A stretch of 64,000 bases of DNA, from NCBI GenBank assembly GCA_964593705.1, contig CAZQIV010000022.1, positions 1 through 64,000 of the forward strand. The letters run 5' to 3'. A program made the translations under genes and the position numbers. Under the pieces are notes generated by a model. It saw only the letters and a list, made by a program, of their open reading frames with translations, searched no databases and was not told the origin of the DNA. Within the stretch, counting starts at the first letter, position 1. Every line of letters begins with the position of its first letter. This stretch comes from SABY01 sp964593705 (lineage in GTDB: Bacteria; Bacteroidota; Bacteroidia; Bacteroidales; 4484-276). Of the stretch, positions 49,529-58,034 are shown piece after piece.

Positions 49529-51178
49529 TTATTTGTTTCCCGGTCTGTCGTACAGGCAGCAACCAGGCAAGTTTTTATAAACTTCGTCAGGGGCGGTTTC
49601 ATTTTCGGTGTCGTGCCCTACTTTTGCAACAGCCTTTTCAATTTCAATCCTCTTTACTTTGTCAGGATTAAATTCCAGGTGAAGCATTTTCATTTCCTCG
49701 CTCCAATCGGCCACCTTAACTCCATCGAGGCTTAAGGCAGCCTCTTCAATGCGGTCTTTGCACATGCCACAATTGCCATACACTTTAATCATTTCCATCT
49801 GCAAAAATGACGTTTGCTTATCCTGTTTCTGCATGGTTTTACCTCCACTCATATCCATTGTGCTATGGTCGTGAGCGGGTAGGCTTTTCCCTCCGTCAGC
49901 TGACGGATTCATCATACTTGGCAATCCTTGTAATTGTGCCGAAGCATCAATTTTAAAAACTCCGTTTACAGCAATTTCTTCCCCTTCTTCCAATCCTTCG
50001 GCAACTACATAAAATGCTCCGGCTTCGGGACCTAAAACCACTTCACGGAAAATAAATGATGGCGTTTCCCGATTTTGAACTTTCACATAAACCACAGCTC
50101 GCTTACCTGTCCATAAAATAGATGATTTAGGTATGAGAATTGAATTGCCCGCTTCTGCAATTTTAGACTCCAATAATCCGGTTGAGAACATTTCAGGTTT
50201 TAGTGATAAATTTGGATTTGAAACCTCTACCCGTACTTTAGCCACACGGGTTTTTCCGTTAATAAATGGGTCGATGTAGGTAACTTTTGCTGAAAAGTTT
50301 TTCCCGGGAATCGACTGAATAGTAAAATCAATTTTATCGCCCAGTTTAATCCATGGCAAGTCACTTTCGTAAGCATCGAACATTACCCACACTTTTTTCA
50401 AATTAACTACCTGGAATAAGGCAACACCTCCCTTAATATAATCGCCCAATGCAACGTGCCGCATGGTAACGGTTCCCGAGATTGGCGATAAAATATCGAA
50501 ATAAAGTTGTGGCTCTCCATTTTCTTCAATTCCTGAAATTTGTTCGTCTGTTAAGTCCCACAATTTTAGTTTTCCTTTGGCTGCGGTATATAGCGAAGGG
50601 CGAGACTCTTTAAGAGCAATGGCTTCGAGCAATTCCTTTTGAGCAGTTACCAATCCGGGAGAATAAATGGTAGCCAATTTTTCACCTTTGATAACATTCT
50701 GTCCGGTAAAATTGACAAACAGCTTCTCAATACGTCCGCCAAAACGTGCAGTCAGTTCTGCAATATTACGTTCATCGGCTTGTACTTTTCCCTGTAAATA
50801 CAGCGATTTTTTTGGTGCTCCTGTTGTAACTATTAAAGACTGAATATCTGCCAGCTTTGCTGCGGATTCCGACATTACTATTTCGTTTGGTTCGACAAGC
50901 TCACCAACCGATGACATTGGCTGAAGTGGAATAAGATCCATTCCGCAAATTGGGCAATCACCCGGTTTGTCCTGTTTAATTTGTGGGTGCATCGAGCAAG
51001 TCCAGGTTGTGGGGTCTTCCGACTCGTGGTTATGTCCTTCGTGACTTTCAATTTCTGTTTTGGCAACAGTTGCTTCTCCTGATGAATGGAAAAGCAGCCA
51101 TCCTAAAAACATTCCGAGAATTAATACTCCTATTACCAGTTTGTAATTGTCTGTTATACTTTTTATTAAATTTTTCAT
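49529..51178 (-). CDS. CusB-like RND adaptor with fused C-terminal HMA domain
   Basis: A 549-residue membrane-fusion protein. N-terminal anchor (LVIGVLILGMFLGWLLF); a heavy-metal-binding domain with TWTCSMHPQIKQDKPGDCPI ending CGMDLIPL; the usual CusB hairpin, barrel and membrane-proximal domains; then a linker with HDHSTMDMSGG and an HMA domain (IKVYGNCGMCKDRIEEAALS) ending VYKNLPGCCLYDR. CusB receives Cu(I)/Ag(I) from CusF; here the added HMA may replace CusF. It is followed by the multicopper oxidase and preceded by the TolC and CusA genes. Confidence 0.9.
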   Translation of the reverse strand: MKNLIKSITDNYKLVIGVLILGMFLGWLLFHSSGEATVAKTEIESHEGHNHESEDPTTWTCSMHPQIKQDKPGDCPICGMDLIPLQPMSSVGELVEPNEIVMSESAAKLADIQSLIVTTGAPKKSLYLQGKVQADERNIAELTARFGGRIEKLFVNFTGQNVIKGEKLATIYSPGLVTAQKELLEAIALKESRPSLYTAAKGKLKLWDLTDEQISGIEENGEPQLYFDILSPISGTVTMRHVALGDYIKGGVALFQVVNLKKVWVMFDAYESDLPWIKLGDKIDFTIQSIPGKNFSAKVTYIDPFINGKTRVAKVRVEVSNPNLSLKPEMFSTGLLESKIAEAGNSILIPKSSILWTGKRAVVYVKVQNRETPSFIFREVVLGPEAGAFYVVAEGLEEGEEIAVNGVFKIDASAQLQGLPSMMNPSADGGKSLPAHDHSTMDMSGGKTMQKQDKQTSFLQMEMIKVYGNCGMCKDRIEEAALSLDGVKVADWSEEMKMLHLEFNPDKVKRIEIEKAVAKVGHDTENETAPDEVYKNLPGCCLYDRPGNK

Positions 51179-51230
51179 GATATTTATTTTAATTCGTTAT
51201 TAGACTTCCCTGCCTGTCGGCAGACAGGGA

Positions 51231-51263
51231 CTACGCTCAGTCTGACTGTCACAGTGAGCGTAG
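51231..51263. repeat. Short interspersed hairpin in the cus-like operon
   Basis: CTACGCTCA (51231-51239) and TGAGCGTAG (51255-51263) flank a 15-nt loop, beside TCCCTGCCTGTCGGCAGACA. It fills the 93-bp space between the TolC and adaptor genes. Such CGTAGTCGAA-type repeats appear between many Bacteroidota genes. Confidence 0.6.
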
Positions 51264-51271
51264 TCGAACTG

Positions 51272-52627
51272 CTATTTACCCATTAAATAAGTGAGAAATG
51301 AAATTGCTGCTTGTTTATCGGCAATTGATTTTTCTTTTTCTAAATGATATTTTAAAACCTTACGCTCCATCCTTAAAATCTCTTCAAAATTTGTATTCCC
51401 GGTTGTATATTCTGTTTCCAGGATTCGAATGGATTTGTGAGCTAATTCAAGTTGAGTTTCGTAAAGTTCGATTCGTCTATCGGCATCCTGATAATCTTTC
51501 CACCCATTTTCAAAAAGGGTTTCCAATAGATTGTTTTTGTTGATTTTTTCGAAAGATTTTGCCGACTCCAGGTACATTACCTCCTGAACCATAGCTTTGT
51601 ACTTATTCCGATAGAGGGGGATTGTTAATCCAACCGTTGGAAATACAAAGGCATCCTTTCCGGCAAGGTTATTTTCTCCTTTACCAATAAATGTATAGTC
51701 GAATCCAACTTTAAAACTTGGGTTTCCATTTCTTTGAGCAACTTCGCGTTTGAATTCAAACGCTGCCTGTTGAAAATCGATGGATAAAAGTTGATGGTTG
51801 TATGTTGAAACCGAATCTAATGCCGCCTGTTTGGATAAGCCAAAATCGGTTCTCCATAAATTCTCAGGAATTAATATATTTCCAATTTCTGTGGAATCCA
51901 ACAGATTTTTAAACTGCACCTCAAGCACATAAGCTTTGTCTTTTAATAAGGTCAGTTGATTCTCCAAATCATTAATCTCCATCTCGATGCGATATTCATC
52001 AACTACTGAAACTAAACCTGCTTCTACTTTTATGGTTGCCAGATTTTGAAAAGTATTTAAAATGTCAATATTATCGAGTGTAATGGCAACTGCTTTTTTA
52101 TTAAAATAAAGGTTGAAATAAGCTCCCTTAACTTCATTAAACAGCTTCGATTTCGTTTCTTCAAATAATTCATATTTCGCTTTTGCAGCTTGAATAGAAA
52201 CATTTTGTTTTGCTTCTAATGTACCAAACCACGGAAACATTTGAGAAGCAGAGATTTTAAAACGCTGCGGCCCCACCCTTGTTTCCACCGGACTGATAAA
52301 GTATGCAAATGCAACTTGTGGGTCGGGCAAAGCTTTTACCTGGGGAGCAACTTCTAACGCTGCCATATAATCGTTAAACTTTGCTTTTAAACCCGGATTG
52401 TTCTTGGCTGCAATTTTTAAGTAATTGTTTAAGTCCCCTTGTTGTGAAAAAGAAAAGAGTGAAATGGTAATAAAAATTACTGAAAGGACGTATTTTAGTG
52501 ATTTTACCCCCAACCCCCTAAAGGGGGCTAAAACAGCCAATTGCATAAACTCTTGTGCGTGGTTAAAGTCCCCTTTAGGGGATTTAGGGGTCATAAGAAA
52601 GCATGATTTATTTCTACTATTCTTCAT
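51272..52627 (-). CDS. TolC-family outer-membrane protein (second system) with repeat-derived N terminus
   Basis: A 451-residue CusC-like outer-membrane factor; the helical duct repeats run from about residue 70 to the end (NNPGLKAKFNDYMAALEVAP, LEEILRMERK-type helices). Residues about 12-41 (TPKSPKGDFNHAQ ... APFRGLGVK) are encoded by an interspersed repeat inserted in frame between MKNSRNKSCF and SLKYVLSVIFITISLFSFSQ, the hydrophobic core of the signal peptide. Export may rely on an internal start, though no nearer ATG with a proper n-region exists other than the Met residues within the insert. It follows the pump gene by 4 bp. Confidence 0.82.
   Translation of the reverse strand: MKNSRNKSCFLMTPKSPKGDFNHAQEFMQLAVLAPFRGLGVKSLKYVLSVIFITISLFSFSQQGDLNNYLKIAAKNNPGLKAKFNDYMAALEVAPQVKALPDPQVAFAYFISPVETRVGPQRFKISASQMFPWFGTLEAKQNVSIQAAKAKYELFEETKSKLFNEVKGAYFNLYFNKKAVAITLDNIDILNTFQNLATIKVEAGLVSVVDEYRIEMEINDLENQLTLLKDKAYVLEVQFKNLLDSTEIGNILIPENLWRTDFGLSKQAALDSVSTYNHQLLSIDFQQAAFEFKREVAQRNGNPSFKVGFDYTFIGKGENNLAGKDAFVFPTVGLTIPLYRNKYKAMVQEVMYLESAKSFEKINKNNLLETLFENGWKDYQDADRRIELYETQLELAHKSIRILETEYTTGNTNFEEILRMERKVLKYHLEKEKSIADKQAAISFLTYLMGK
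52507..52593 (-). repeat. In-frame repeat insertion in the TolC signal region
   Basis: An 87-bp element (29 codons) with ends ACCCCCAACCCCCTAAAGGG and CCCTTTAGGGGATTTAGGGG. Its ends resemble the GGGGTCA-bounded family at 3664-3775 and 57862-57958. Because the length is a multiple of three, the reading frame of the host gene is preserved. Confidence 0.75.
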
Positions 52628-52631
52628 GATT

Positions 52632-55600
52632 TTATACTTTTTGATTTTTCAATTCTCTTTTAATTCTACCTTCCTGCCACATACTGTAAAGTACCGGCAC
52701 TACAAACATGGTTAGCACCTCAATGGTCATTCCGCCAAACAATGGAATCGCCATCGGAACCATAATGTCAGAACCCTTTCCTGTTGAAGTAAGAATTGGG
52801 AGTAGTGCAATAATAGTTGTGGCTGTTGTCATAATCGCCGGACGGACTCGTTTTGAACCCGCTTCAAGAACTAAGGCACGAACTTCTTTTACTGTTTTTG
52901 GACTTTTCTTTTCCTGCAACTGTTTGATGTAAGTACTGATTAAAACTCCGTCGTCGGTGGCTACACCAAACAGGGCAATGAATCCTACCCAAACTGCAAC
53001 ACTCAGATTAATGGTACCAACCTGAAACAGATTTCGAAGATGAATACCTGCCAGTTCTCCATTCAGAAACCAAGGCTGCCCATACAACCATAGCATGATA
53101 AAACCACCTGCTAAAGCCACGATAATTCCGGTAAAAATGAGCGTTGTTGATGTTACAGATTTGAACTGGAAGTAAAGAATCAGGAAAATTATAATCAATG
53201 AAATTGGAACCACAATCATTAAGCGTTTGGTAGCCCTAATTTGGTTTTCGTAATTTCCTGTAAAGACGTAACTAACACCTGCTGGCAAATTGAATTCACC
53301 TTTGTCCATTTTATCATTTAAAAAGGCTTGTGCATTTTCAACTACATCTACTTCGGCGTAACCCTCTTTTTTATCGAAAATGACATACCCAACTAAGAAA
53401 GTGTTTTCGCTTTTAATTAATTGAGGTCCTCGTGTGTAATGAATAGTTACCAAATCGCCCAATGGAATTTGAGTTCCGGTAGGATTAGGTATCAGAATTT
53501 TTTTCAAATCTTCTGGATTATCACGGTATTCACGTGCATATCGCAAGCGAACCGGGAAACGTTCGCGCCCTTCAACAGTTGTTGTTAACTGCATTCCACC
53601 AATTGCACTTGCAATAACCGTTTGCAGGTTTTTAACCGACAAACCATAACGTGCAATTGCCTCGCGATTGATTTCCATTTCAAGGTAAGGTTTTCCAACT
53701 ACCCTGTCGGCAAATACAGACATTCCCTGAACGCCATCTACTTCTTTTAGCAATCTTTCCAATTCGTAACCCACTCCTTCAATACTTTCTAATGTCGGTC
53801 CAAATACTTTTATTCCCATTGGTGCCCTCATTCCGGTTTGTAACATTACCAAGCGGGTTTGAATTGGCTGTAATTTTGGAGCAGATGTTAAACCGGGGAT
53901 TGCTGCCTGGCTAATAATTTCATCCCATATATCATTGGGCGATTTAATTTCATCGCGCCACTGACGGAAATATTTCCCATTTTTATCTACGATAAGGTTT
54001 TCTTTATCAATAAGACGGAATCCATCATTTTCAGGGTCATAACTCCCTCCGTCTTTTAACACAAACGCATCTTCTTTATTTACTTCAAAACGCATGCGGT
54101 GACCTGATTCATTTAAAATGTATTCAGGTTTATAATTGATTACATTCTCATACATGGATGTTGGAGCCGGGTCGAGTGCTGAGTTTACACGTCCCCATTT
54201 TCCTACTACACTTTCCACCTCAGGGATAGAATTTATTTTTTTATCTAAAATGGCAATTACTTCCAGGTTTTCTTCTATGCCAGAGTGGGGCATGGTTGTA
54301 GGCATCAGCAAAAATGATCCTTCATCCAACGATGGCATAAATTCTTTTCCTATTCCGGGAACTGCTGTTGCAACTTTTTGATAGGTGCCAGTTGTTTTTA
54401 CAAACTCGGGCATAAAACCAAACATTTTATCAAAACCCTGCCAGGTAGTAATCCCAAACACTACAATAAAGATTGGGATGGACAAAAATTTCCATTTATT
54501 TGCAAGACACCAGTTTAAGATCCGGGCGTAAAACAGTACAATAAGAGACATTGCCCCGAGTACCGTTCCCACAATTAAAACAACAAACAGGAAGTTGGTA
54601 AAAAGTGAATTTTGAGCGCCCAGTGGCATCCATGCTTTGGTTAGGAAGAATATCACCACAATAGCTGTTATAACAATATTGAAAATGTTCGACCACGAAA
54701 TTTTTGAAGCTTTCCATTTGTCTTCAAAAAAACTGTTTATCCCATAAGCAGAAAGGGCAAGAGCAATGTAGTAACCTGTCCATATCGAAATAGCCAATCC
54801 AGCTGTTATAAGAGCAATGCTTAATATTTTTTTGTATTTGTTTTTATCGAAACGAATAGAGAAAACTAAATGTGCCAGTGTTGGAATAATAATTAAACCA
54901 ATTAGCAATGCCGATAACATGGTGAAAGTTTTTGTGAAAGCCAGTGGTTTAAATAATTTGCCCTCTGCAGCTTCCATGGCAAAAACAGGGAGAAAACTTA
55001 CAATTGTAGTTGTAAGCGCTGTAATTACAGCACCAGCTACTTCAATAGTTGCCTCGTAAATGATATTAAGTAAACGCTTTCCTTTGGCTCCAATATTTTC
55101 AACCATTTCGATATGCCGGATAATATTTTCCGTAAAAACGACTCCAACATCAACCATCACACCAATAGCAATAGCAATTCCTGAAAGTGCTACAATATTG
55201 GCATCTACCCCAAATTGCCTCATGGTGATGAACGTTATTAGAACGCCAATGGGTAATAGACTGGATATTAGAAAAGATGCTCTAAGGTTCAACACCAATA
55301 CAATAACAACCAGAATACTTATTAATAATTCGAGCGAAATAGCTTCTTCTAATGTCCCCAATGTTTCTTTTATCAACCCGGTACGGTCGTAAAAGGGAAC
55401 AATGGTTACTTTTGAAACTGTTCCATCGTCCAAAGTTTTTGAAGGTAATCCGGGAGAAATTTCTGCAATTTTAGCTTTTAAATTTTCAATTGTCTGCAAT
55501 GGATTACTTCCATAACGTGCAACTACAACACCTCCAACCGCCTCGGCTCCTCCTTTGTCTAATCCTCCCCGGCGGGTTGCTGGTCCAAAATTAATTTTGG

Positions 55601-56438
55601 CTACATCCTTTAAACGAATGGGGATGTTTTCGCGAACCGTGACAACGCTTTCCTCTAAATCTTCCAGATTCTTAATATATCCTATTGCCCTAACCAAATA
55701 TTCAACACGGTTAAATTCAATGGTTCTGGCACCGATGTCGAGGTTACTGTTTTTAACTGCTTCCATTATTTGAGAAATATTTACCCCATGCGCTTTCATG
55801 GCATTTGGGTCAATATCCACCTGGTATTCTTTGACGAAACCTCCAATAGAGGCAACTTCAGCAACTCCTTTAGCCGAGGTAAGCGAATAGCGCACATAAA
55901 AATCCTGAATGGTGCGTAACTCATGTGGGTCCCAGCCGCCGGCCGGATTTCCATCTTTATCTCGACCTTCGAGTGTGTACCAATAAATTTGCCCCAGAGC
56001 AGTTGCATCTGGTCCCAAGGCAGGTGAAACATCCGCCGGAAGTGTTCCCGCAGGCAGGGAATTTAATTTTTCCAATATTCGCGTCCTGCTCCAGTAAAAC
56101 TCTACATCCTCATCAAATATCAGATAGATACTTGAAACTCCAAAAATGGAATTGCTGCGTATGGTTTTTACTCCCGGAATGCCGAGCAATGAAGTAGTTA
56201 ATGGATAGGATATCTGATCTTCGATATCCTGTGGCGAACGTCCCGGCCATTCGGTGTAAACGATTTGTTGGTTTTCGCCAATATCCGGTATGGCATCAAC
56301 TGGAACCGGGTCTGATGGCAGGATACCAGTATCCCAGCCAAATGGAGAATTTATAATACCCCAACTGATGAAAATAATTAGTACTAAAAATGTTACCAGT
56401 TTATTTTCAAGAAAAAAACGTATGATTTTATTTAACAT
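52632..56438 (-). CDS. CusA-family RND efflux pump, extended form (second system)
   Basis: A 1268-residue HME-RND transporter, about 230 residues longer than typical CusA. N-terminal VPVDAIPDIGENQQIVYTEW and TM4 GIAIAIGVMVDVGVVFTENI are standard. The additions are a block of extra membrane segments near residues 530-670 (IALITAGLAISIWTGYYIAL, VIVIFFLTKAW-like) and a periplasmic insertion near 770-850 (EYILNESGHRMRFEVNKEDA). It starts the cusA-cusC-cusB-oxidase series. Copper or silver is the likely substrate from the context. Confidence 0.92.
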   Translation of the reverse strand: MLNKIIRFFLENKLVTFLVLIIFISWGIINSPFGWDTGILPSDPVPVDAIPDIGENQQIVYTEWPGRSPQDIEDQISYPLTTSLLGIPGVKTIRSNSIFGVSSIYLIFDEDVEFYWSRTRILEKLNSLPAGTLPADVSPALGPDATALGQIYWYTLEGRDKDGNPAGGWDPHELRTIQDFYVRYSLTSAKGVAEVASIGGFVKEYQVDIDPNAMKAHGVNISQIMEAVKNSNLDIGARTIEFNRVEYLVRAIGYIKNLEDLEESVVTVRENIPIRLKDVAKINFGPATRRGGLDKGGAEAVGGVVVARYGSNPLQTIENLKAKIAEISPGLPSKTLDDGTVSKVTIVPFYDRTGLIKETLGTLEEAISLELLISILVVIVLVLNLRASFLISSLLPIGVLITFITMRQFGVDANIVALSGIAIAIGVMVDVGVVFTENIIRHIEMVENIGAKGKRLLNIIYEATIEVAGAVITALTTTIVSFLPVFAMEAAEGKLFKPLAFTKTFTMLSALLIGLIIIPTLAHLVFSIRFDKNKYKKILSIALITAGLAISIWTGYYIALALSAYGINSFFEDKWKASKISWSNIFNIVITAIVVIFFLTKAWMPLGAQNSLFTNFLFVVLIVGTVLGAMSLIVLFYARILNWCLANKWKFLSIPIFIVVFGITTWQGFDKMFGFMPEFVKTTGTYQKVATAVPGIGKEFMPSLDEGSFLLMPTTMPHSGIEENLEVIAILDKKINSIPEVESVVGKWGRVNSALDPAPTSMYENVINYKPEYILNESGHRMRFEVNKEDAFVLKDGGSYDPENDGFRLIDKENLIVDKNGKYFRQWRDEIKSPNDIWDEIISQAAIPGLTSAPKLQPIQTRLVMLQTGMRAPMGIKVFGPTLESIEGVGYELERLLKEVDGVQGMSVFADRVVGKPYLEMEINREAIARYGLSVKNLQTVIASAIGGMQLTTTVEGRERFPVRLRYAREYRDNPEDLKKILIPNPTGTQIPLGDLVTIHYTRGPQLIKSENTFLVGYVIFDKKEGYAEVDVVENAQAFLNDKMDKGEFNLPAGVSYVFTGNYENQIRATKRLMIVVPISLIIIFLILYFQFKSVTSTTLIFTGIIVALAGGFIMLWLYGQPWFLNGELAGIHLRNLFQVGTINLSVAVWVGFIALFGVATDDGVLISTYIKQLQEKKSPKTVKEVRALVLEAGSKRVRPAIMTTATTIIALLPILTSTGKGSDIMVPMAIPLFGGMTIEVLTMFVVPVLYSMWQEGRIKRELKNQKV

Positions 56439-56534
56439 TTCCTAAAAATTTAAATGAGTGATTTCATGAATTAGAATACACATGAGGGCAAACTGAGATG
56501 TTCAGTGCCCTCGGTAAATTCATAATATCCTCAT

Positions 56535-56912
56535 TTATAAGCGGAAATTCTGGTTTTGGGAAAGAAGTTTATTTATTCCGGGCGGAGGGATTCCGACAAG
56601 AATATAATCGTTTAAAAAATCCTGAGCTTCTACATGAACACATTCAAGTTTGGGTAAAATTCCCAAAAATAACTCTGTTATGTAAATTTTACCTTCGAAT
56701 TCATTGTCAGTGAAAAATAAATAATCGGCTGAAAATTGTATTACAATTGTTTCGTCATTACAACAGTGGCAGGGGCCATCACAACAAGATTCGGCTTCTC
56801 CAAAAAGCGCGAACGAATAAAATTCCCCTCCGGAATAATGCTTGCTAATGGTTATTCCAACCGTTAATATTGAAAAGAAAATTAAGAATGATATGTAGAA
56901 GATTTTTTTCAA
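56535..56912 (-). CDS. HYC_CC_PP family protein
   Basis: A 125-residue exported protein with an N-terminal hydrophobic segment, KHYSGGEFYSF (the HYC motif with Ser for Cys), CCDGPCHCCNDE and the terminal GIPPPG. These match the Bacteroidota HYC_CC_PP family, commonly placed beside copper or other metal efflux genes; the Cys-rich motif suggests metal binding. It lies 96 bp upstream of the long CusA gene and is probably the first gene of that operon. Confidence 0.8.
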   Translation of the reverse strand: MKKIFYISFLIFFSILTVGITISKHYSGGEFYSFALFGEAESCCDGPCHCCNDETIVIQFSADYLFFTDNEFEGKIYITELFLGILPKLECVHVEAQDFLNDYILVGIPPPGINKLLSQNQNFRL

Positions 56913-57076
56913 GCGTTCATTTTCATTAAATGCAAAGGTATTGTTAAAACTACCCTATTCTATTAATAATTATATGTTTAACAAATTTTTAACAGGCATT
57001 GTTCAACATCATGTTTGGAAAAACTTTCCTTAGCTAAGCTATTATTGGATTATAAAACCTTGTTGTCTTAAGCCGC

Positions 57077-57760
57077 CTACATCCTTAAAAAATTCTGAAT
57101 AAACAATTTATTCTGTGCCAGCTTGCCCTCCTTTTTCAATTCATTACTATAAAAATTGGAAAATTCCGGGTCCGAATTTTGGGCTTCGTCAAGAAAGTAT
57201 TTTGCGGCTTCCTGATTAAACTCAGGGTGGAATTGAACACCATAAATATCTTTGCCTTTGTATTGAACTGCCTGAATGGATTTTGCGTTTTCGGCTATAA
57301 TTTCAAAATCTTTAGGTAAATCCCTCACAGCATCATAGTGCAATTCCAAAACTACCGGCCTGGAAATTCCCTCGAATAATTTACAAGATTTAATGTTAAT
57401 TATTGAATATCCATACTCGGGAACGGGCATTTTATACAGATGCTCTTTTCCACAAAGCACGCGAATCAAAAACTGATGCCCGTAGCATATAGCCAGGATT
57501 TTTTTATCTACTTCAATAAAATCCCTGATCAGTTTAGTAAGTTCCTCAGTCCAGGGCGATTCGCCTATTGCCGAGGATTCGGAGCCGGAAATGATGAGGT
57601 GAGAATAGGCTTCAATGCTTTCGATTTTTTTATGTTTATCAAAAACATAATAATCAGCATCCATGCCCACGGCATTTGCTTCCCGTTGAATGCCCTCGTT
57701 GAAGAACCTGATTTTCTCAGGAAACTCCATAATATTATAAACCAGTAGTTTTTTGTTCAT
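57077..57760 (-). CDS. Class I glutamine amidotransferase-like protein
   Basis: A 227-residue GATase-1 domain protein. The nucleophile Cys is in ILAICYGHQFLIRVLCG and the catalytic His and Glu in GVQFHPEFNQEAA; SHLIISGSESSAIGES is the upstream loop. It resembles stand-alone GMP synthase-like amidotransferases, whose acceptors are unknown. The start at 57760 is preferred; the longer frame to 57928 is translated repeat sequence. A hairpin lies only 18 bp upstream of the start. Confidence 0.87.
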   Translation of the reverse strand: MNKKLLVYNIMEFPEKIRFFNEGIQREANAVGMDADYYVFDKHKKIESIEAYSHLIISGSESSAIGESPWTEELTKLIRDFIEVDKKILAICYGHQFLIRVLCGKEHLYKMPVPEYGYSIINIKSCKLFEGISRPVVLELHYDAVRDLPKDFEIIAENAKSIQAVQYKGKDIYGVQFHPEFNQEAAKYFLDEAQNSDPEFSNFYSNELKKEGKLAQNKLFIQNFLRM

Positions 57761-57778
57761 GTTGTAGAAAAATATAAA

Positions 57779-57809
57779 ATGCCCGACAAACATACTGTTT
57801 ATCGGGCAT
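57779..57809 (-). terminator. Terminator-like hairpin just upstream of the amidotransferase
   Basis: ATGCCCGACAAAC and GTTTATCGGGCAT form a 13-bp stem with one mismatch and a 5-nt loop, followed on the minus strand by TTTATATTTTT. It could end transcription from the propeller gene or attenuate the amidotransferase gene 18 bp on. Confidence 0.65.
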
Positions 57810-57861
57810 GTGTAACAGTTTAGCTGTTTTATCAAATTCTGAGTAAAATGGTTACTACCAT

Positions 57862-57958
57862 TGACCCCCTCTAACTCCTCCGCCAGCTGGCGGGGAAGGG
57901 GTCGGTGCCGAGACGAAGTCTCGTGCATGCACGAGCAAAGCTCGGCAGGATGGGGTCA
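57862..57958 (-). repeat. Interspersed palindromic repeat (GACCCCATCC family, inverted)
   Basis: Begins TGACCCCCTCTAACTCCTCC and ends GGATGGGGTCA, the reverse orientation of the element at 3664-3775. The inside differs (GCCAGCTGGCGG, CGAGACGAAGTCTCG, GTGCATGCAC palindromes), so only the ends are conserved. Confidence 0.78.
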
Positions 57959-58034
57959 TTATGATTTGGTACTCAATAATGCCACCTAAATAATTTCGGG
58001 CATTTTTTAAGTCAACGTAATAGATGCTCAGCTT

